A DNA stretch of 29,284 nt from JAHEFX01 sp964614585 (GCA_964614585.1 CAZTLW010000012.1:1-29284); one strand, 5' to 3'. Positions 15,237-23,066 are shown, counted from the stretch's first letter. A program made the numbers and translations. Notes: generated by a model not told the origin, from the sequence alone.

Positions 15237-16241
15237 TCAGGCGGCGTGGATCGTCGAGGCGAGGTCGACCAGGCGGGTCGCGTAGCCCATCTCGTTGTCG
15301 TACCAGGCGAGCACCTTGACGGTGCGGCCGCCCAACACGCCCAGTGTGGCGACATCCACGAGGGCCGACTCGGGACGCCCGACGATGTCGATCGAGACGA
15401 GTTCGTCGTCGGACACGCCGAGCACGCCGGCGAGGTCACCGGCGGCGGCCTCCCGGAAGCACTCGACGAGGTCGTCGACGGTCACCTCGGCCTCGAGCGT
15501 CGCCACCAGGTCCACGAGGGAGCCATCGGGGACCGGGACCCGGACCGCCAGGCCGTCGAGTCGGCCTTCGAGCGACGGCAGGACCCGTTCGGTCGCCACG
15601 GCTGCCCCCGTCGTCGTGGGCACCATCGACAGCGCCGCCGCTCGCCCGCGACGTCGTTTGCGCGACGGGCCGTCGACGAGGCCCTGGCTCGACGTGTAGG
15701 CGTGGATGGTGGTGAAGGTGCCCCGTTCGATGCCGAAGCGTCGGTGCAGTGCCAGAAGCACCGGCGCCACGCAGTTCGTGGTGCAGGACGCCATGGAGAT
15801 CACGGTGTGCCGTTCGGCGTCGAACTCGGCGTCGTTGACGCCGGGGACGATCGTGACGTCGGCATCGTCGGACGGCGCCGAGATGAGCACCCTCGAGGCG
15901 CCGGCGTCGAGATGCCCGGCGGCGTCGGCCCGCGACCGGAAGGCGCCCGTGCTCTCGATGACGACGTCGACGCCGAGGTCCCCCCACGGGATCGAGGCGG
16001 GGTCGCGCTCGGCGTGGAGCTGGATCGTGCGATCGCCGAGCACGAGGTCGCCATCGGCGGCCGAGACGGCGGTCGGGAACCGACCGTGCACCGAGTCGTG
16101 GGCGACGAGGTAGGCCATGTCGTCGGCGTCGACGAGGTCGTTCGCGCCCACGACCTCGACGTCGGGGCGTTCCCAGGCCGCCCGAAGGGCACACCGTCCG
16201 ATGCGTCCGAGTCCATTGATGCCGATACGTGTGGGTTCCAC
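15237..16241 (-). CDS. gap: Type I glyceraldehyde-3-phosphate dehydrogenase
   Basis: The 334-residue enzyme converts glyceraldehyde 3-phosphate, NAD(+) and phosphate to 1,3-bisphosphoglycerate. It shows the N-terminal Rossmann motif GINGLGRIGR, catalytic Cys153 in ASCTTNC, His180 in TTIHAYT, the S-loop region RRRGRAAALSMVPTTTGAA and the C-terminal WYDNEMGYATRLVDL. The start is GTG at 16241, with GGAGG about seven bases upstream. It lies 60 bases downstream of the PfkB-type kinase gene in the same direction, which suggests a glycolytic operon. NAD rather than NADP preference is inferred from the NDL segment after the second strand. Confidence 0.94.
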   Translation of the reverse strand: MEPTRIGINGLGRIGRCALRAAWERPDVEVVGANDLVDADDMAYLVAHDSVHGRFPTAVSAADGDLVLGDRTIQLHAERDPASIPWGDLGVDVVIESTGAFRSRADAAGHLDAGASRVLISAPSDDADVTIVPGVNDAEFDAERHTVISMASCTTNCVAPVLLALHRRFGIERGTFTTIHAYTSSQGLVDGPSRKRRRGRAAALSMVPTTTGAAVATERVLPSLEGRLDGLAVRVPVPDGSLVDLVATLEAEVTVDDLVECFREAAAGDLAGVLGVSDDELVSIDIVGRPESALVDVATLGVLGGRTVKVLAWYDNEMGYATRLVDLASTIHAA

Positions 16242-16301
16242 GAGAGCCTCCGATTGGGGGTGTCGCCGCGACCTTCCCCGAGCGACCCGACCCCAAACCC
16301 C

Positions 16302-17216
16302 TCAGCCCGGGATGCGGCCCAACAGCTCCTCGACGTCCTCGGCGCGGCACAACTGGGTGCCGGGGGTTCGGAGAGCGGCGGAACCGGCGGCCACCCCGAG
16401 CCGAAGGGCCTGGCCGATGTCCCCGTCCTGCAGTCCGGCGACCAGCCCGGCCACCATGGAGTCGCCGGCGCCGACGCGGCTGACGGCCTCGACGTCGGGG
16501 GCGGGGACACGCTCCACCCCGTGGGAGGTGGCGGCGATGGCCCCGTCGGCGCCGAGTGAGACGACGAGCACCTCGAGGCCCCGCTCCTCGCGAATGGCGG
16601 CCGCCGCGTCCTCGACGTCGAGTTCGTCCGCCGACCGGCCGGTGAACTCGGCCAGTTCCCGACGATTGGGCTTGGCGAGGAACACGTCGGCTCCGAGCAC
16701 CGTGTGGAGGGGCGGCCCGTGGGTGTCGACGACGACTCTCGCCCCGAGCCCCCGACCGACGGCAGCGAAGCGCCTGTGCAGGTCGTCGGGCGCCTCGGGC
16801 GGCAGCCCCCCGCTGAGCACGAGCCAGTCCGGAGCCAGCTCCCGGATCGCCCCCTCGAGGACTTCGACCTCCGCCTCGGTCGGGGGGGCGCCGTGGCCGG
16901 ACAGCCGGAGGTGGTCGCCGGCATCGTCGATCACCGTCACCGACAGCGTGGTCTGGCCCTCGACCGGGATGGGCCGGTGGTCGAGCCCCTCGGCGTCGAG
17001 TCGGCGCTCGACGTCGTCGCCGAACCCCGGACCTCGCGCCCAGATCGCCGTCGCGGGCTCGCCGAGCACGGCCAGGGCGCGGGCCACGTTGATGCCCCCG
17101 CCCCCGGGGTCGATGAGGGCGTCGTCGTAGCGAAGCTTCCGGTTGGGCGTCATGGCCCCGACGCGCAGGGTCACGTCGAGTGAGGGCTTGACGGTGACGG
17201 TGACGATGCCGCTCAT
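16302..17216 (-). CDS. pfkB: PfkB-family sugar-phosphate kinase, 6-phosphofructokinase 2 type
   Basis: The 304-residue ribokinase-fold enzyme aligns by eye along its length with E. coli Pfk-2: TLRVGAMTPNRKLR near the start, substrate motif GGGGINVARA (38-47), SGGLPP, VVDTHG, KPNRREL (182-188) and the anion-hole/catalytic motif VGAGDS with Asp252. The end, GVAAGSAALRTPGTQLC, also follows Pfk-2 closely. It probably phosphorylates fructose 6-phosphate; tagatose 6-phosphate or fructose 1-phosphate remain possible substrates. GGGAGG precedes the ATG at 17216 at good distance. It leads the operon with the GAPDH gene and is divergent from the flavin monooxygenase gene. Confidence 0.87.
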   Translation of the reverse strand: MSGIVTVTVKPSLDVTLRVGAMTPNRKLRYDDALIDPGGGGINVARALAVLGEPATAIWARGPGFGDDVERRLDAEGLDHRPIPVEGQTTLSVTVIDDAGDHLRLSGHGAPPTEAEVEVLEGAIRELAPDWLVLSGGLPPEAPDDLHRRFAAVGRGLGARVVVDTHGPPLHTVLGADVFLAKPNRRELAEFTGRSADELDVEDAAAAIREERGLEVLVVSLGADGAIAATSHGVERVPAPDVEAVSRVGAGDSMVAGLVAGLQDGDIGQALRLGVAAGSAALRTPGTQLCRAEDVEELLGRIPG

Positions 17217-17294
17217 GGGACCTCCCGGGGGACCGACCGTCCCTACCCGCTCGAAAGCGGTCCAACACCCGGCCGATCGGAGGCTGTCGACACC

Positions 17295-17300
17295 TACCCT
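17295..17300 (+). promoter_or_regulatory. -10 element TACCCT before the monooxygenase gene, leaderless type
   Basis: TACCCT ends six bases before the ATG at 17307 and there is no Shine-Dalgarno sequence, so a leaderless transcript is likely. Confidence 0.35.
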
Positions 17301-17306
17301 CGTCCC

Positions 17307-18770
17307 ATGTCGCTACGGGTCGTCGTCGTCGGGGCCGGGTTCGGGGGGATCGGCGCCGCCAAGGAGCTCGGCGACGCCGGCCACGAGGTCACCGTCTACG
17401 AGGCCTCCGACCACATCGGCGGGACCTGGTATCACAACCAGTACCCCGGGTGCTGCTGCGACGTCCCCTCGGTGCTCTATTCGTTCAGCTTCGCCCAGAA
17501 TCCCGACTGGTCGCGGCTGTATCCCGCCCAGCCGGAGCTGCGGGCCTATCTCGAAGCGGTGGTCGACCGCTTCGGGCTCCGGGACCGGATCCGGACGGGG
17601 ACCCGTGTCACGGCGACCCACTTCGACGAGACCACGGCCACGTGGCAGATCACCCTGGACACCGGCGAGGAGGTCACCGCCGACGCGGTCGTCGCCGCCG
17701 TCGGCCCGCTGAGCCGCCCGAAGCTCCCCGCGCTGGCCGGCCTCGACGACTTCGAGGGGACCTGGTTCCACACCGCCGCCTGGGACCACGACCACGACCT
17801 CACGGGCGAACGGGTCGCCCTCGTCGGGACGGGTGCCTCCGCCGTCCAGGTGGCGCCGGAGATCGCCGACGACGCCGGCCACCTCCTGGTCTTCCAGCGC
17901 ACCCCACCGTGGATCGTGCCCCGACCCGACATGGCGATCGGCGCCGCCGAGCGGGCCCGACGTCGCTGGATCCCCGGCTGGCTCCGAACCGAGCGCTGGA
18001 GCCTGTACTGGTCGATCGAGACCCTGTCGGCCGGGTTCACCGGCGTGGTCCCACGGATGCGGGATGCGTGGCGGGCGCTCGGTACCGCCCACATAGAGGC
18101 GCAGGTCTCCGACCCGGACGTCCGGGCATTGGTGACCCCCGACTACGAGCCGGGCTGCAAGCGGGTCATCTTCTCGAGCGACTGGTATCCCACCCTGGGC
18201 CGCGACGACGTGACGCTGGTGCCCGAGGCCGTCGACCGGATCACGCCGACCGGTCTCATCACCGCCTCGGGCGAGCACCACGACGTGGACACGATCATCT
18301 ACGCCACCGGGTTCGACGTCTCGACGACGCTGGCCCCGATGACCGTCATCGGCCTCGACGGTGTCGACCTGGACGAGGTGTGGGCCGGTGGGGCCACCAA
18401 CCACCTCGGGACCACCGTCCCCGGCTTCCCCAACTTCTTCGTCCTGGCCGGCCCCAACACCGGGCTGGGGCACAGCTCGATCGTGTTCATGATCGAGGCC
18501 CAACTCCACTACGTCCGGGGTGCGCTGGCGGCCGCGGAGGCGAAGGGGTGCGCCCTCGAGGTCGACGCGCTGGCAGCCCGCCGCTCGTACGAGCGCCTCC
18601 AGGACCGGATGGCCGACACGGTGTGGGCAACGGGCGGGTGCTCGAGTTGGTACCAGAACCGCGATGGCGGGGGCATCGACGCCATGTGGCCGGGATCGAC
18701 GGTCGAGTTCTGGGCCCGCACGAGGCGCTTCGACCCGGGCCGGTACCGCCACGTCAAGCCGCGGGGGTAG
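17307..18770 (+). CDS. Flavin-dependent Baeyer-Villiger-type monooxygenase
   Basis: The 487-residue protein has an FAD-binding GAGFGG (9-14), the adjacent YEASDHIGGTWYHNQYPGC substrate/FAD segment, the Baeyer-Villiger fingerprint FxGxxxHxxxW as FEGTWFHTAAW (149-159), the NADPH-binding GTGASA (174-179) and the late motif IIYATGFDV. Such enzymes insert an oxygen atom into ketones to give esters or lactones, using NADPH and O2. The substrate is not predictable. It stands alone: divergent from the kinase-GAPDH operon, and followed at once by repeat copy A, whose first module begins on the base after the stop codon. Confidence 0.92.
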   Translation: MSLRVVVVGAGFGGIGAAKELGDAGHEVTVYEASDHIGGTWYHNQYPGCCCDVPSVLYSFSFAQNPDWSRLYPAQPELRAYLEAVVDRFGLRDRIRTGTRVTATHFDETTATWQITLDTGEEVTADAVVAAVGPLSRPKLPALAGLDDFEGTWFHTAAWDHDHDLTGERVALVGTGASAVQVAPEIADDAGHLLVFQRTPPWIVPRPDMAIGAAERARRRWIPGWLRTERWSLYWSIETLSAGFTGVVPRMRDAWRALGTAHIEAQVSDPDVRALVTPDYEPGCKRVIFSSDWYPTLGRDDVTLVPEAVDRITPTGLITASGEHHDVDTIIYATGFDVSTTLAPMTVIGLDGVDLDEVWAGGATNHLGTTVPGFPNFFVLAGPNTGLGHSSIVFMIEAQLHYVRGALAAAEAKGCALEVDALAARRSYERLQDRMADTVWATGGCSSWYQNRDGGGIDAMWPGSTVEFWARTRRFDPGRYRHVKPRG

Positions 18771-18807
18771 GGAGATCCCCCCGGCTGGGGGACTCCGCAA
18801 CACGAAA

Positions 18808-18935
18808 GGAGATCCCCCCGGAGGGTGGGGCCTGCTTCGCAGGCTTGGCAGTTCCCTCCGGGAACTGCGACCCACCCGCCTCGGGCGGGTGGGCGGCCCC
18901 GCCGAGGAGCGCCAGCGACGAGGTGGGAGGGGGGC
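18808..18935 (+). repeat. Copy A of the dispersed triple-hairpin element
   Basis: This 128-base element is identical to copy B (22867-22994, opposite strand) except for one base. It holds three perfect hairpins in a row, each with a 3-base loop: arms GCCTGC/GCAGGC (18830-18844), GCAGTTCCC/GGGAACTGC (18848-18868) and CCCACCCGCC/GGCGGGTGGG (18871-18893). A purine-rich G tract ends it. It follows the monooxygenase stop in the same orientation. Likely roles are transcript end formation, mRNA 3' protection, or a palindromic (REP-like) repeat spread by transposition; it does not match any element I know. Confidence 0.92.
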
Positions 18936-19236
18936 GGCACCAGAGAGCGGCGAAAGACCGCTGCGATCCGGCTCCTCGGACACGACTGGGCCCCCAACGG
19001 ACCGAAGGTCAGCGCACGTCCCCCACGGAGAGGGATTTCCATGGCAGGGCCAGCCCGTCTGGCGCAGGTGTCCGGCCTGTTGCGCCACGACACGGCAGCG
19101 AGGGGGCGCGTCGGCCGAGGAACGAGTGGGATGGGACCCGGTTGGCCGATCGATCCACCAACCATCACGGCCGGTTTCCCTGCGCGACACCTGCCCCGGC
19201 CACAATTCGCGAACACCGCACTTCCCCAGCGGACGA

Positions 19237-19260
19237 GAGGGGCCGGTTGCCCGGCCCCTC
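19237..19260 (-). terminator. GC-rich hairpin terminator of the terpenoid-cyclase-like gene
   Basis: A perfect 10-base stem, GAGGGGCCGG and CCGGCCCCTC, with a 4-base loop begins seven bases after the stop of the minus-strand gene ending at 19268. There is no T tract, which is common for actinomycete terminators. Confidence 0.7.
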
Positions 19261-19267
19261 GAACGCG

Positions 19268-20218
19268 TCAGACGGGCCGCGGGTCCACCTCCTGCGTCGA
19301 CGGCCCGGCGTCCCACCAACGCAGGACCCGCAACGCCCGGAGGGTGTTCCAACGGCCCGGGACCCGGCCCGGCTCCAGCACGAACCATTCCTTCCCCGAG
19401 TACCGGGGGCCCTTCGGCCAGCGACCATCGGGGCGTTGCTGGGTCCGCACCACCTCGACCGCCTCGGCAGCTCTCGGGTCCCACATCCGGACGTCGCGGA
19501 GGTGGTCGAGGCCCCGCAGCACGTCGTAGTGCCAGCGGGGCGGGAAGTGCGGCTTCAGCCACTCGTCGTCGATGACCTCGCCGGTGCGGTGCGACCGGAA
19601 CAGACGGTGGGCCGCCAGGAACTCATGGGCGCCCGCCAGAGCATCGTCGGCGTGGGTCGTCGCCCGGAACCGGGACCACGCCACCAGCCCCTCGAGCACC
19701 GAGATCGTCGTGTGGAACGACGAGTGGGTCGCCCCCTCGTGATCACGGCAGTTCCAGGCCCCGTCCACCATGACCACCCCAAGCAGCAGTCCGGCGATCG
19801 AATCGACCCGAGGATCGTCGATGCCGAACCACGAGCACACCGACAACACCATCCCGTTCACACAGCGCTCGGCGTAGGTGTGCGTCCGCCAGTACGACAC
19901 GCCGCCGTCGACCCAGGCGGCGTCGTCCAGCAGCCGGGCGCACCCGGCGAGCGCCGCTTCGTGGCCGGGTGCCAGGCCGAACCGCTGCAGGAGCAGCAGC
20001 GTGTAGGTCGTCGACGTCCACTTGGGGCTGTAGAGCGCCCCCGCCCACGTGCCCTCGGGATCCTGGGCCTCGAGTAGTCGACGACCCCACCCCTCGGCCG
20101 CCACCCGCTCTCGGGTCGCCGACCACGCCGCCTCGGACTGGTCCAGCAGGTCCCGCTCGGCCTGCCAGCGCACCGACGGGTCGCCGTCGAGCAGCCAGTC
20201 GACGACATCACCCGTCAT
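19268..20218 (-). CDS. Terpenoid-cyclase/prenyltransferase-fold protein of unknown function, coupled to modC
   Basis: The 316-residue protein has repeated helical-hairpin segments with motifs like LLEAQDPEGTWAGALYSPKWTST and VVRTQQRPDGRWPKGPRY, which match the QW-like repeats of the squalene-cyclase alpha-barrel fold. The class II cyclase motif DxDD is absent, so it is not a normal squalene or hopene cyclase. The ATG at 20218 overlaps the modC stop by 11 bases and is preceded by GGAG, so translation is coupled to the molybdate transporter. That context is conserved evidence only within this window; the function is unknown. A hairpin terminator follows, marking the end of the long minus-strand block. 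Confidence 0.75.
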   Translation of the reverse strand: MTGDVVDWLLDGDPSVRWQAERDLLDQSEAAWSATRERVAAEGWGRRLLEAQDPEGTWAGALYSPKWTSTTYTLLLLQRFGLAPGHEAALAGCARLLDDAAWVDGGVSYWRTHTYAERCVNGMVLSVCSWFGIDDPRVDSIAGLLLGVVMVDGAWNCRDHEGATHSSFHTTISVLEGLVAWSRFRATTHADDALAGAHEFLAAHRLFRSHRTGEVIDDEWLKPHFPPRWHYDVLRGLDHLRDVRMWDPRAAEAVEVVRTQQRPDGRWPKGPRYSGKEWFVLEPGRVPGRWNTLRALRVLRWWDAGPSTQEVDPRPV

Positions 20219-21272
20219 CGGACTCCACCCCGATCTCGGTCGCCTTCAGGGAGACCCAGACCTCGGCGCCATCCTCGAGGCCGAGCGCCTCGGCGGACGC
20301 CGCCGTCACCTCGGCCGTGATCGGGAGTGGCGGGCCGAGGCGGAGTCGCACGACGTCGCCGAGCAACTCGAGGTGGTCGATGGCCGTCGCCCAGGCATTG
20401 CGGGCGCTCCCCGACGGCCGCTCCCGGTGGACGGCGATGGCGGCCGGACGGATGGTGACGAGTACGTCACCCACCGTCTCCTGGTCGGCCACCTCCAGCG
20501 TGTGGCCTCCGACGTCCACCCGGCCAGCGGCCGCTCGGCCCGCCAGCAGATTCGCCCCGGCCAGGTCGGCGGCGTAGCGGGTTCGCGGCCGGAGGCGGAT
20601 GTCGTCGGGGGTCCCCGACTGGGTCACGGTCCCGTCCTCGAGAACGAGCACGCGGTCGGCGAGCAGGAAGGCTTCGGTTGGGTCGTGGGTGATCAGCACC
20701 CGGGGGCCGGCGAACCCGGCGAGGTGCCGGGCGAGGTCCCGCCGCAGGTAGGCCCGGGTCCCCACGTCGAGGGCAGCGAGCGGTTCGTCGAGCAGCAGCA
20801 GGTCGGGTTCGGCGGCCAGCGCCCGGGCGAGCGCAACCCGCTGGGCCTGCCCGCCGGAGAGGCCATTCGGGCGGCGGTCACCGAGGTCGCCGAGGCCCAC
20901 TCGATCCAGCCAGTGTCGAGCCCGGCGGTGGGCCTCGTCCCGACCCACGCCGGTCGACCGGGGCCCGAAGGCGACGTTCTCCAGCACGCTGAGATGGTCG
21001 AAGAGGAGGTAGTCCTGGAAGACCACGCCGATCCGCCGGTCCTCGGGCGCGACGAAAGTGCCGGCACCGGGGTCGTCGAGCACCCGCCCGGCCAGTGTGA
21101 TCGACCCCCCTTCGAGCGGGAGGAGCCCGGCGAGCGCCGCCACCACGGTCGACTTGCCCGCGCCGTTGGGCCCGAGGAGGGCCACGGTGGTGCCCGCCGG
21201 CACCTCGAGATCGGCCACCACCGCGAACGCCGGCGAGCGCCGCACCCGGACCTCGGCGACCAGGCCGGTCAT
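20208..21272 (-). CDS. modC: Molybdate ABC transporter ATP-binding protein ModC
   Basis: The 354-residue ATPase has Walker A GPNGAGKST (34-42), Q-loop Gln86 in VVFQDYLLF, signature LSGGQ (138-142), Walker B LLLLDEP (158-164) and the switch His in LITHDPTEAF. The C-terminal part contains a TOBE domain (NAWATAIDHLELLGDVVRLRLG onward) that binds molybdate in ModC proteins. The ATG at 21272 was preferred to one 12 bases upstream because it overlaps the modB stop in an ATGA junction. Together with ModA and ModB it imports molybdate (or tungstate) for molybdenum-cofactor enzymes. Confidence 0.92.
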   Translation of the reverse strand: MTGLVAEVRVRRSPAFAVVADLEVPAGTTVALLGPNGAGKSTVVAALAGLLPLEGGSITLAGRVLDDPGAGTFVAPEDRRIGVVFQDYLLFDHLSVLENVAFGPRSTGVGRDEAHRRARHWLDRVGLGDLGDRRPNGLSGGQAQRVALARALAAEPDLLLLDEPLAALDVGTRAYLRRDLARHLAGFAGPRVLITHDPTEAFLLADRVLVLEDGTVTQSGTPDDIRLRPRTRYAADLAGANLLAGRAAAGRVDVGGHTLEVADQETVGDVLVTIRPAAIAVHRERPSGSARNAWATAIDHLELLGDVVRLRLGPPLPITAEVTAASAEALGLEDGAEVWVSLKATEIGVESDDG

Positions 21273-22078
21273 CGGCTCCCCCACCAGCGGTCCCGCAGCG
21301 CCACCAGCACCACCAACGCCACCGCCACCATCACGAGGCTGATGGCCACCGCCGCGTCCCGGTCCGATTCGAGCGTCACGAACACCGCCAGCGGCAGGGT
21401 CTGGGTCCGACCGGGCAGGTTGCCGGCGAAGGTGACCGTCGCCCCGAACTCACCGAAGGCCCGCGCCCAGGTGAGGACCAGCCCGGCCACCAATGACGGC
21501 CAGACCATTGGCAGGGTGACCCGTCGCAGCACCGTCCAGCGACTGGCGCCCAAAGTCGTCGCCGCCGCCTCGTAGCGGGCGTCGAGGTTGCGAAGGGCGC
21601 CCTCGACCGTGATCACCAGGAAGGGCATCGAGACGAAGGTGCCGGCGACCACCACGCCGGCGAGCGAGAACGGCAACACGAGGCCGGTCGCCTCGTAGAT
21701 CGGCTCCCCGAGCAGCCCTCGTCGGCCGAGGGCGAAGAGCAGGGCGGCGCCGCCCACGACCGGGGGCAGGACGAGCGGCAGGGTGACGAGGCCGCGGACC
21801 ACGGCTCGACCCGGGAACTCGACCCGGGCGAGCACCCAGGCGAGCGGCACGCCGAGCACGAAGGCGATGGCGGTGGAAGCCACCGAGGCGATGAGGGAGA
21901 GACGGAGGGCGTCGACGACGACGTCGGATGTCAGCAGGCTGCCGAGATCGCCCCAAGGGACTCGGGCCGCGAGACCCACGAGCGGCACGACGAAGAACAG
22001 CGCCCCCAGCGCGCCGAGGACGGCCAGGCCGAAGGGCGGTCGGGGGCTGGTGCGCCGCCGGGCGGGCTCGTCGCTCAT
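21269..22078 (-). CDS. modB: Molybdate ABC transporter permease ModB
   Basis: The 269-residue inner-membrane permease has several hydrophobic helices (for example GLAVLGALGALFFVVPLVGL and SLIASVASTAIAFVLGVPLA) and the EAA loop RYEAAATTLGASRWTVLRRV that contacts the ATPase. FGEFGATVTFAGNLPGRTQT is characteristic of ModB. The start overlaps the modA stop in an ATGA junction. Confidence 0.94.
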   Translation of the reverse strand: MSDEPARRRTSPRPPFGLAVLGALGALFFVVPLVGLAARVPWGDLGSLLTSDVVVDALRLSLIASVASTAIAFVLGVPLAWVLARVEFPGRAVVRGLVTLPLVLPPVVGGAALLFALGRRGLLGEPIYEATGLVLPFSLAGVVVAGTFVSMPFLVITVEGALRNLDARYEAAATTLGASRWTVLRRVTLPMVWPSLVAGLVLTWARAFGEFGATVTFAGNLPGRTQTLPLAVFVTLESDRDAAVAISLVMVAVALVVLVALRDRWWGSR

Positions 22079-22977
22079 GGTGACCCGAAACCGTACCGGT
22101 CGAGGATGGCGCGACCGTCGTCGCCGAGTACGAACTCGACGAACGCGGCGGCGCCGTCGGGGTTCGGTGCTCCGGCGAGGGCGGCAATCGGGTAGGACGC
22201 CACCACGTCGATGCCGTCGGGGAGCGGCAGGCCGTCGACGCCTTCGGCGGCAACGACGTCGGTCTCGTAGGTGATGCCGACGTCGAGTTCGCCCTCCGCC
22301 AGCTTGGCGACGAGCGCCCGCACGTTGGGCTCCTCGGTGTCGACCGCCGCCACGACGCCGGCCTGGCGCAGCGCCTCCCGGGCGAGGTCACCGCACGGCA
22401 CCCCCTCGGCGCAGAGCCCCACGAGAAGGGCCTCGTCGGCAAGGTCGTCGATGCCGGTGATCCCGGCGGGATTGCCGGCGGGGACCGCGACGACGAGTCG
22501 GTTGCGGGCGAACACCACCGGCGCCCCGTCGACCTCACCGGCCGCCACGACGGCATCCATCACCGCCGGGTCGGCGACGGCCAGCACGTCGGCCGGCGCC
22601 CCGGCGAGGACCTGCTCGCGCAGCGTGGGACTGCCGGCGAGGTTGAGGACCACGTCGACCCCGGGGTTGGCCGCCTCGAAGGCGACCTCCATCTCGGCGA
22701 AGGCGTCGGTGAGCGACGACGCCGCCGAGACGAGCACCTCGGCCTCGCCGTCGGCCGCACAGGCCGAGGCCGCGAGGGAGAGGACGGCCAGCAGTGCGAC
22801 CGCTGCCGTGCGGAGGAACCCGCCGGGTGGGAACCACGGGGTGCGAGCCCTCGGAGACGATGCCGGGCCCCCCTCCCACCTCGTCGCTGACGCTCCTCGG
22901 CGGGGCCGCCCACCCGCCCGAGGCGGGTGGGTCGCAGTTCCCGGAGGGAACTGCCAAGCCTGCGAAGCAGGCCCCAC
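22075..22977 (-). CDS. modA: Molybdate-binding lipoprotein ModA, start uncertain
   Basis: The recognisable protein starts at about base 22818 with LRTAAVALLAVLSLAASACA, a signal peptide with a weak lipobox, then VLVSAASSLTDAFAEM, the substrate-site start of ModA, and LNLAGSPTLREQVLAGAPADV, EGELDVGITYETDVV and AAFVEFVLGDDGRAIL. It captures molybdate for ModBC. No ATG, GTG or TTG lies in frame near the signal peptide. The nearest in-frame start is GTG at 22977, used here, which lies inside repeat copy B; ATG at 23052 and TTG at 23070 are further upstream. An out-of-frame GTG at 22837 (VVPTRRV) would fit perfectly if one base were removed before the signal peptide. The true N terminus is therefore unresolved. 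Confidence 0.82.
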   Translation of the reverse strand: MGPASQAWQFPPGTATHPPRAGGRPRRGASATRWEGGPASSPRARTPWFPPGGFLRTAAVALLAVLSLAASACAADGEAEVLVSAASSLTDAFAEMEVAFEAANPGVDVVLNLAGSPTLREQVLAGAPADVLAVADPAVMDAVVAAGEVDGAPVVFARNRLVVAVPAGNPAGITGIDDLADEALLVGLCAEGVPCGDLAREALRQAGVVAAVDTEEPNVRALVAKLAEGELDVGITYETDVVAAEGVDGLPLPDGIDVVASYPIAALAGAPNPDGAAAFVEFVLGDDGRAILDRYGFGSP

Positions 22978-22994
22978 CCTCCGGGGGGATCTCC
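22867..22994 (-). repeat. Copy B of the dispersed triple-hairpin element
   Basis: It is the reverse complement of copy A with a single difference (a GCGTCAGC reading in place of GCGCCAGC). The three hairpins lie at 22958-22972, 22934-22954 and 22909-22931. It sits about 70 bases after the stop of the alpha/beta hydrolase gene, in that gene's orientation, and runs into the 5' region of modA. Copies A and C share a further tail that B mostly lacks. Confidence 0.92.
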
Positions 22995-23002
22995 CAGGAC
23001 TG

Positions 23003-23034
23003 TTCCGCGGTTCCGTGGTTCCGCGGTTCGAGTC
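23003..23034 (+). repeat. 8-bp tandem repeat between the hydrolase and modA
   Basis: Units TTCCGCGG, TTCCGTGG, TTCCGCGG and the degenerate TTCGAGTC follow each other directly. CAGGACT and AGTCCTG flank the array as a 7-base inverted repeat. It lies just upstream (minus-strand sense) of copy B. Confidence 0.65.
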
Positions 23035-23066
23035 CTGTGGCTGGAAGCACATCCGCCCCGGCGACC

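Larger units (their letters stand above)
18771..19267. other. Gene-free stretch of about 500 bases
   Basis: Open frames here carry no recognisable protein and mostly read through the repeat. The stretch holds, in order, a partial 5' module of the repeat (18771-18793), copy A (18808-18935) with a tail shared with copy C to about 18990, about 245 bases in which I see nothing, and the hairpin terminator of the convergent gene (19237-19260). No tRNA or known riboswitch fold was recognised. Confidence 0.6.

Noticed and set aside
18830..18893. The three hairpins of copy A as a CRISPR-like repeat array
   Set aside because: The stems differ in sequence and length, there are no regular spacers and no cas genes in the window.
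18825..19529. Open frames running through repeat copy A toward the cyclase-fold gene
   Set aside because: They translate the repeat and its flank, have no start context or homology, and a different frame of the same element is open at copy B, as expected for GC-rich non-coding sequence.
23019..23050. GGTTCGAGTCC resembles the T-arm of a tRNA
   Set aside because: The five bases on either side do not form a T stem and no acceptor or anticodon arm can be built around it; it is better explained as the end of the 8-base tandem array.
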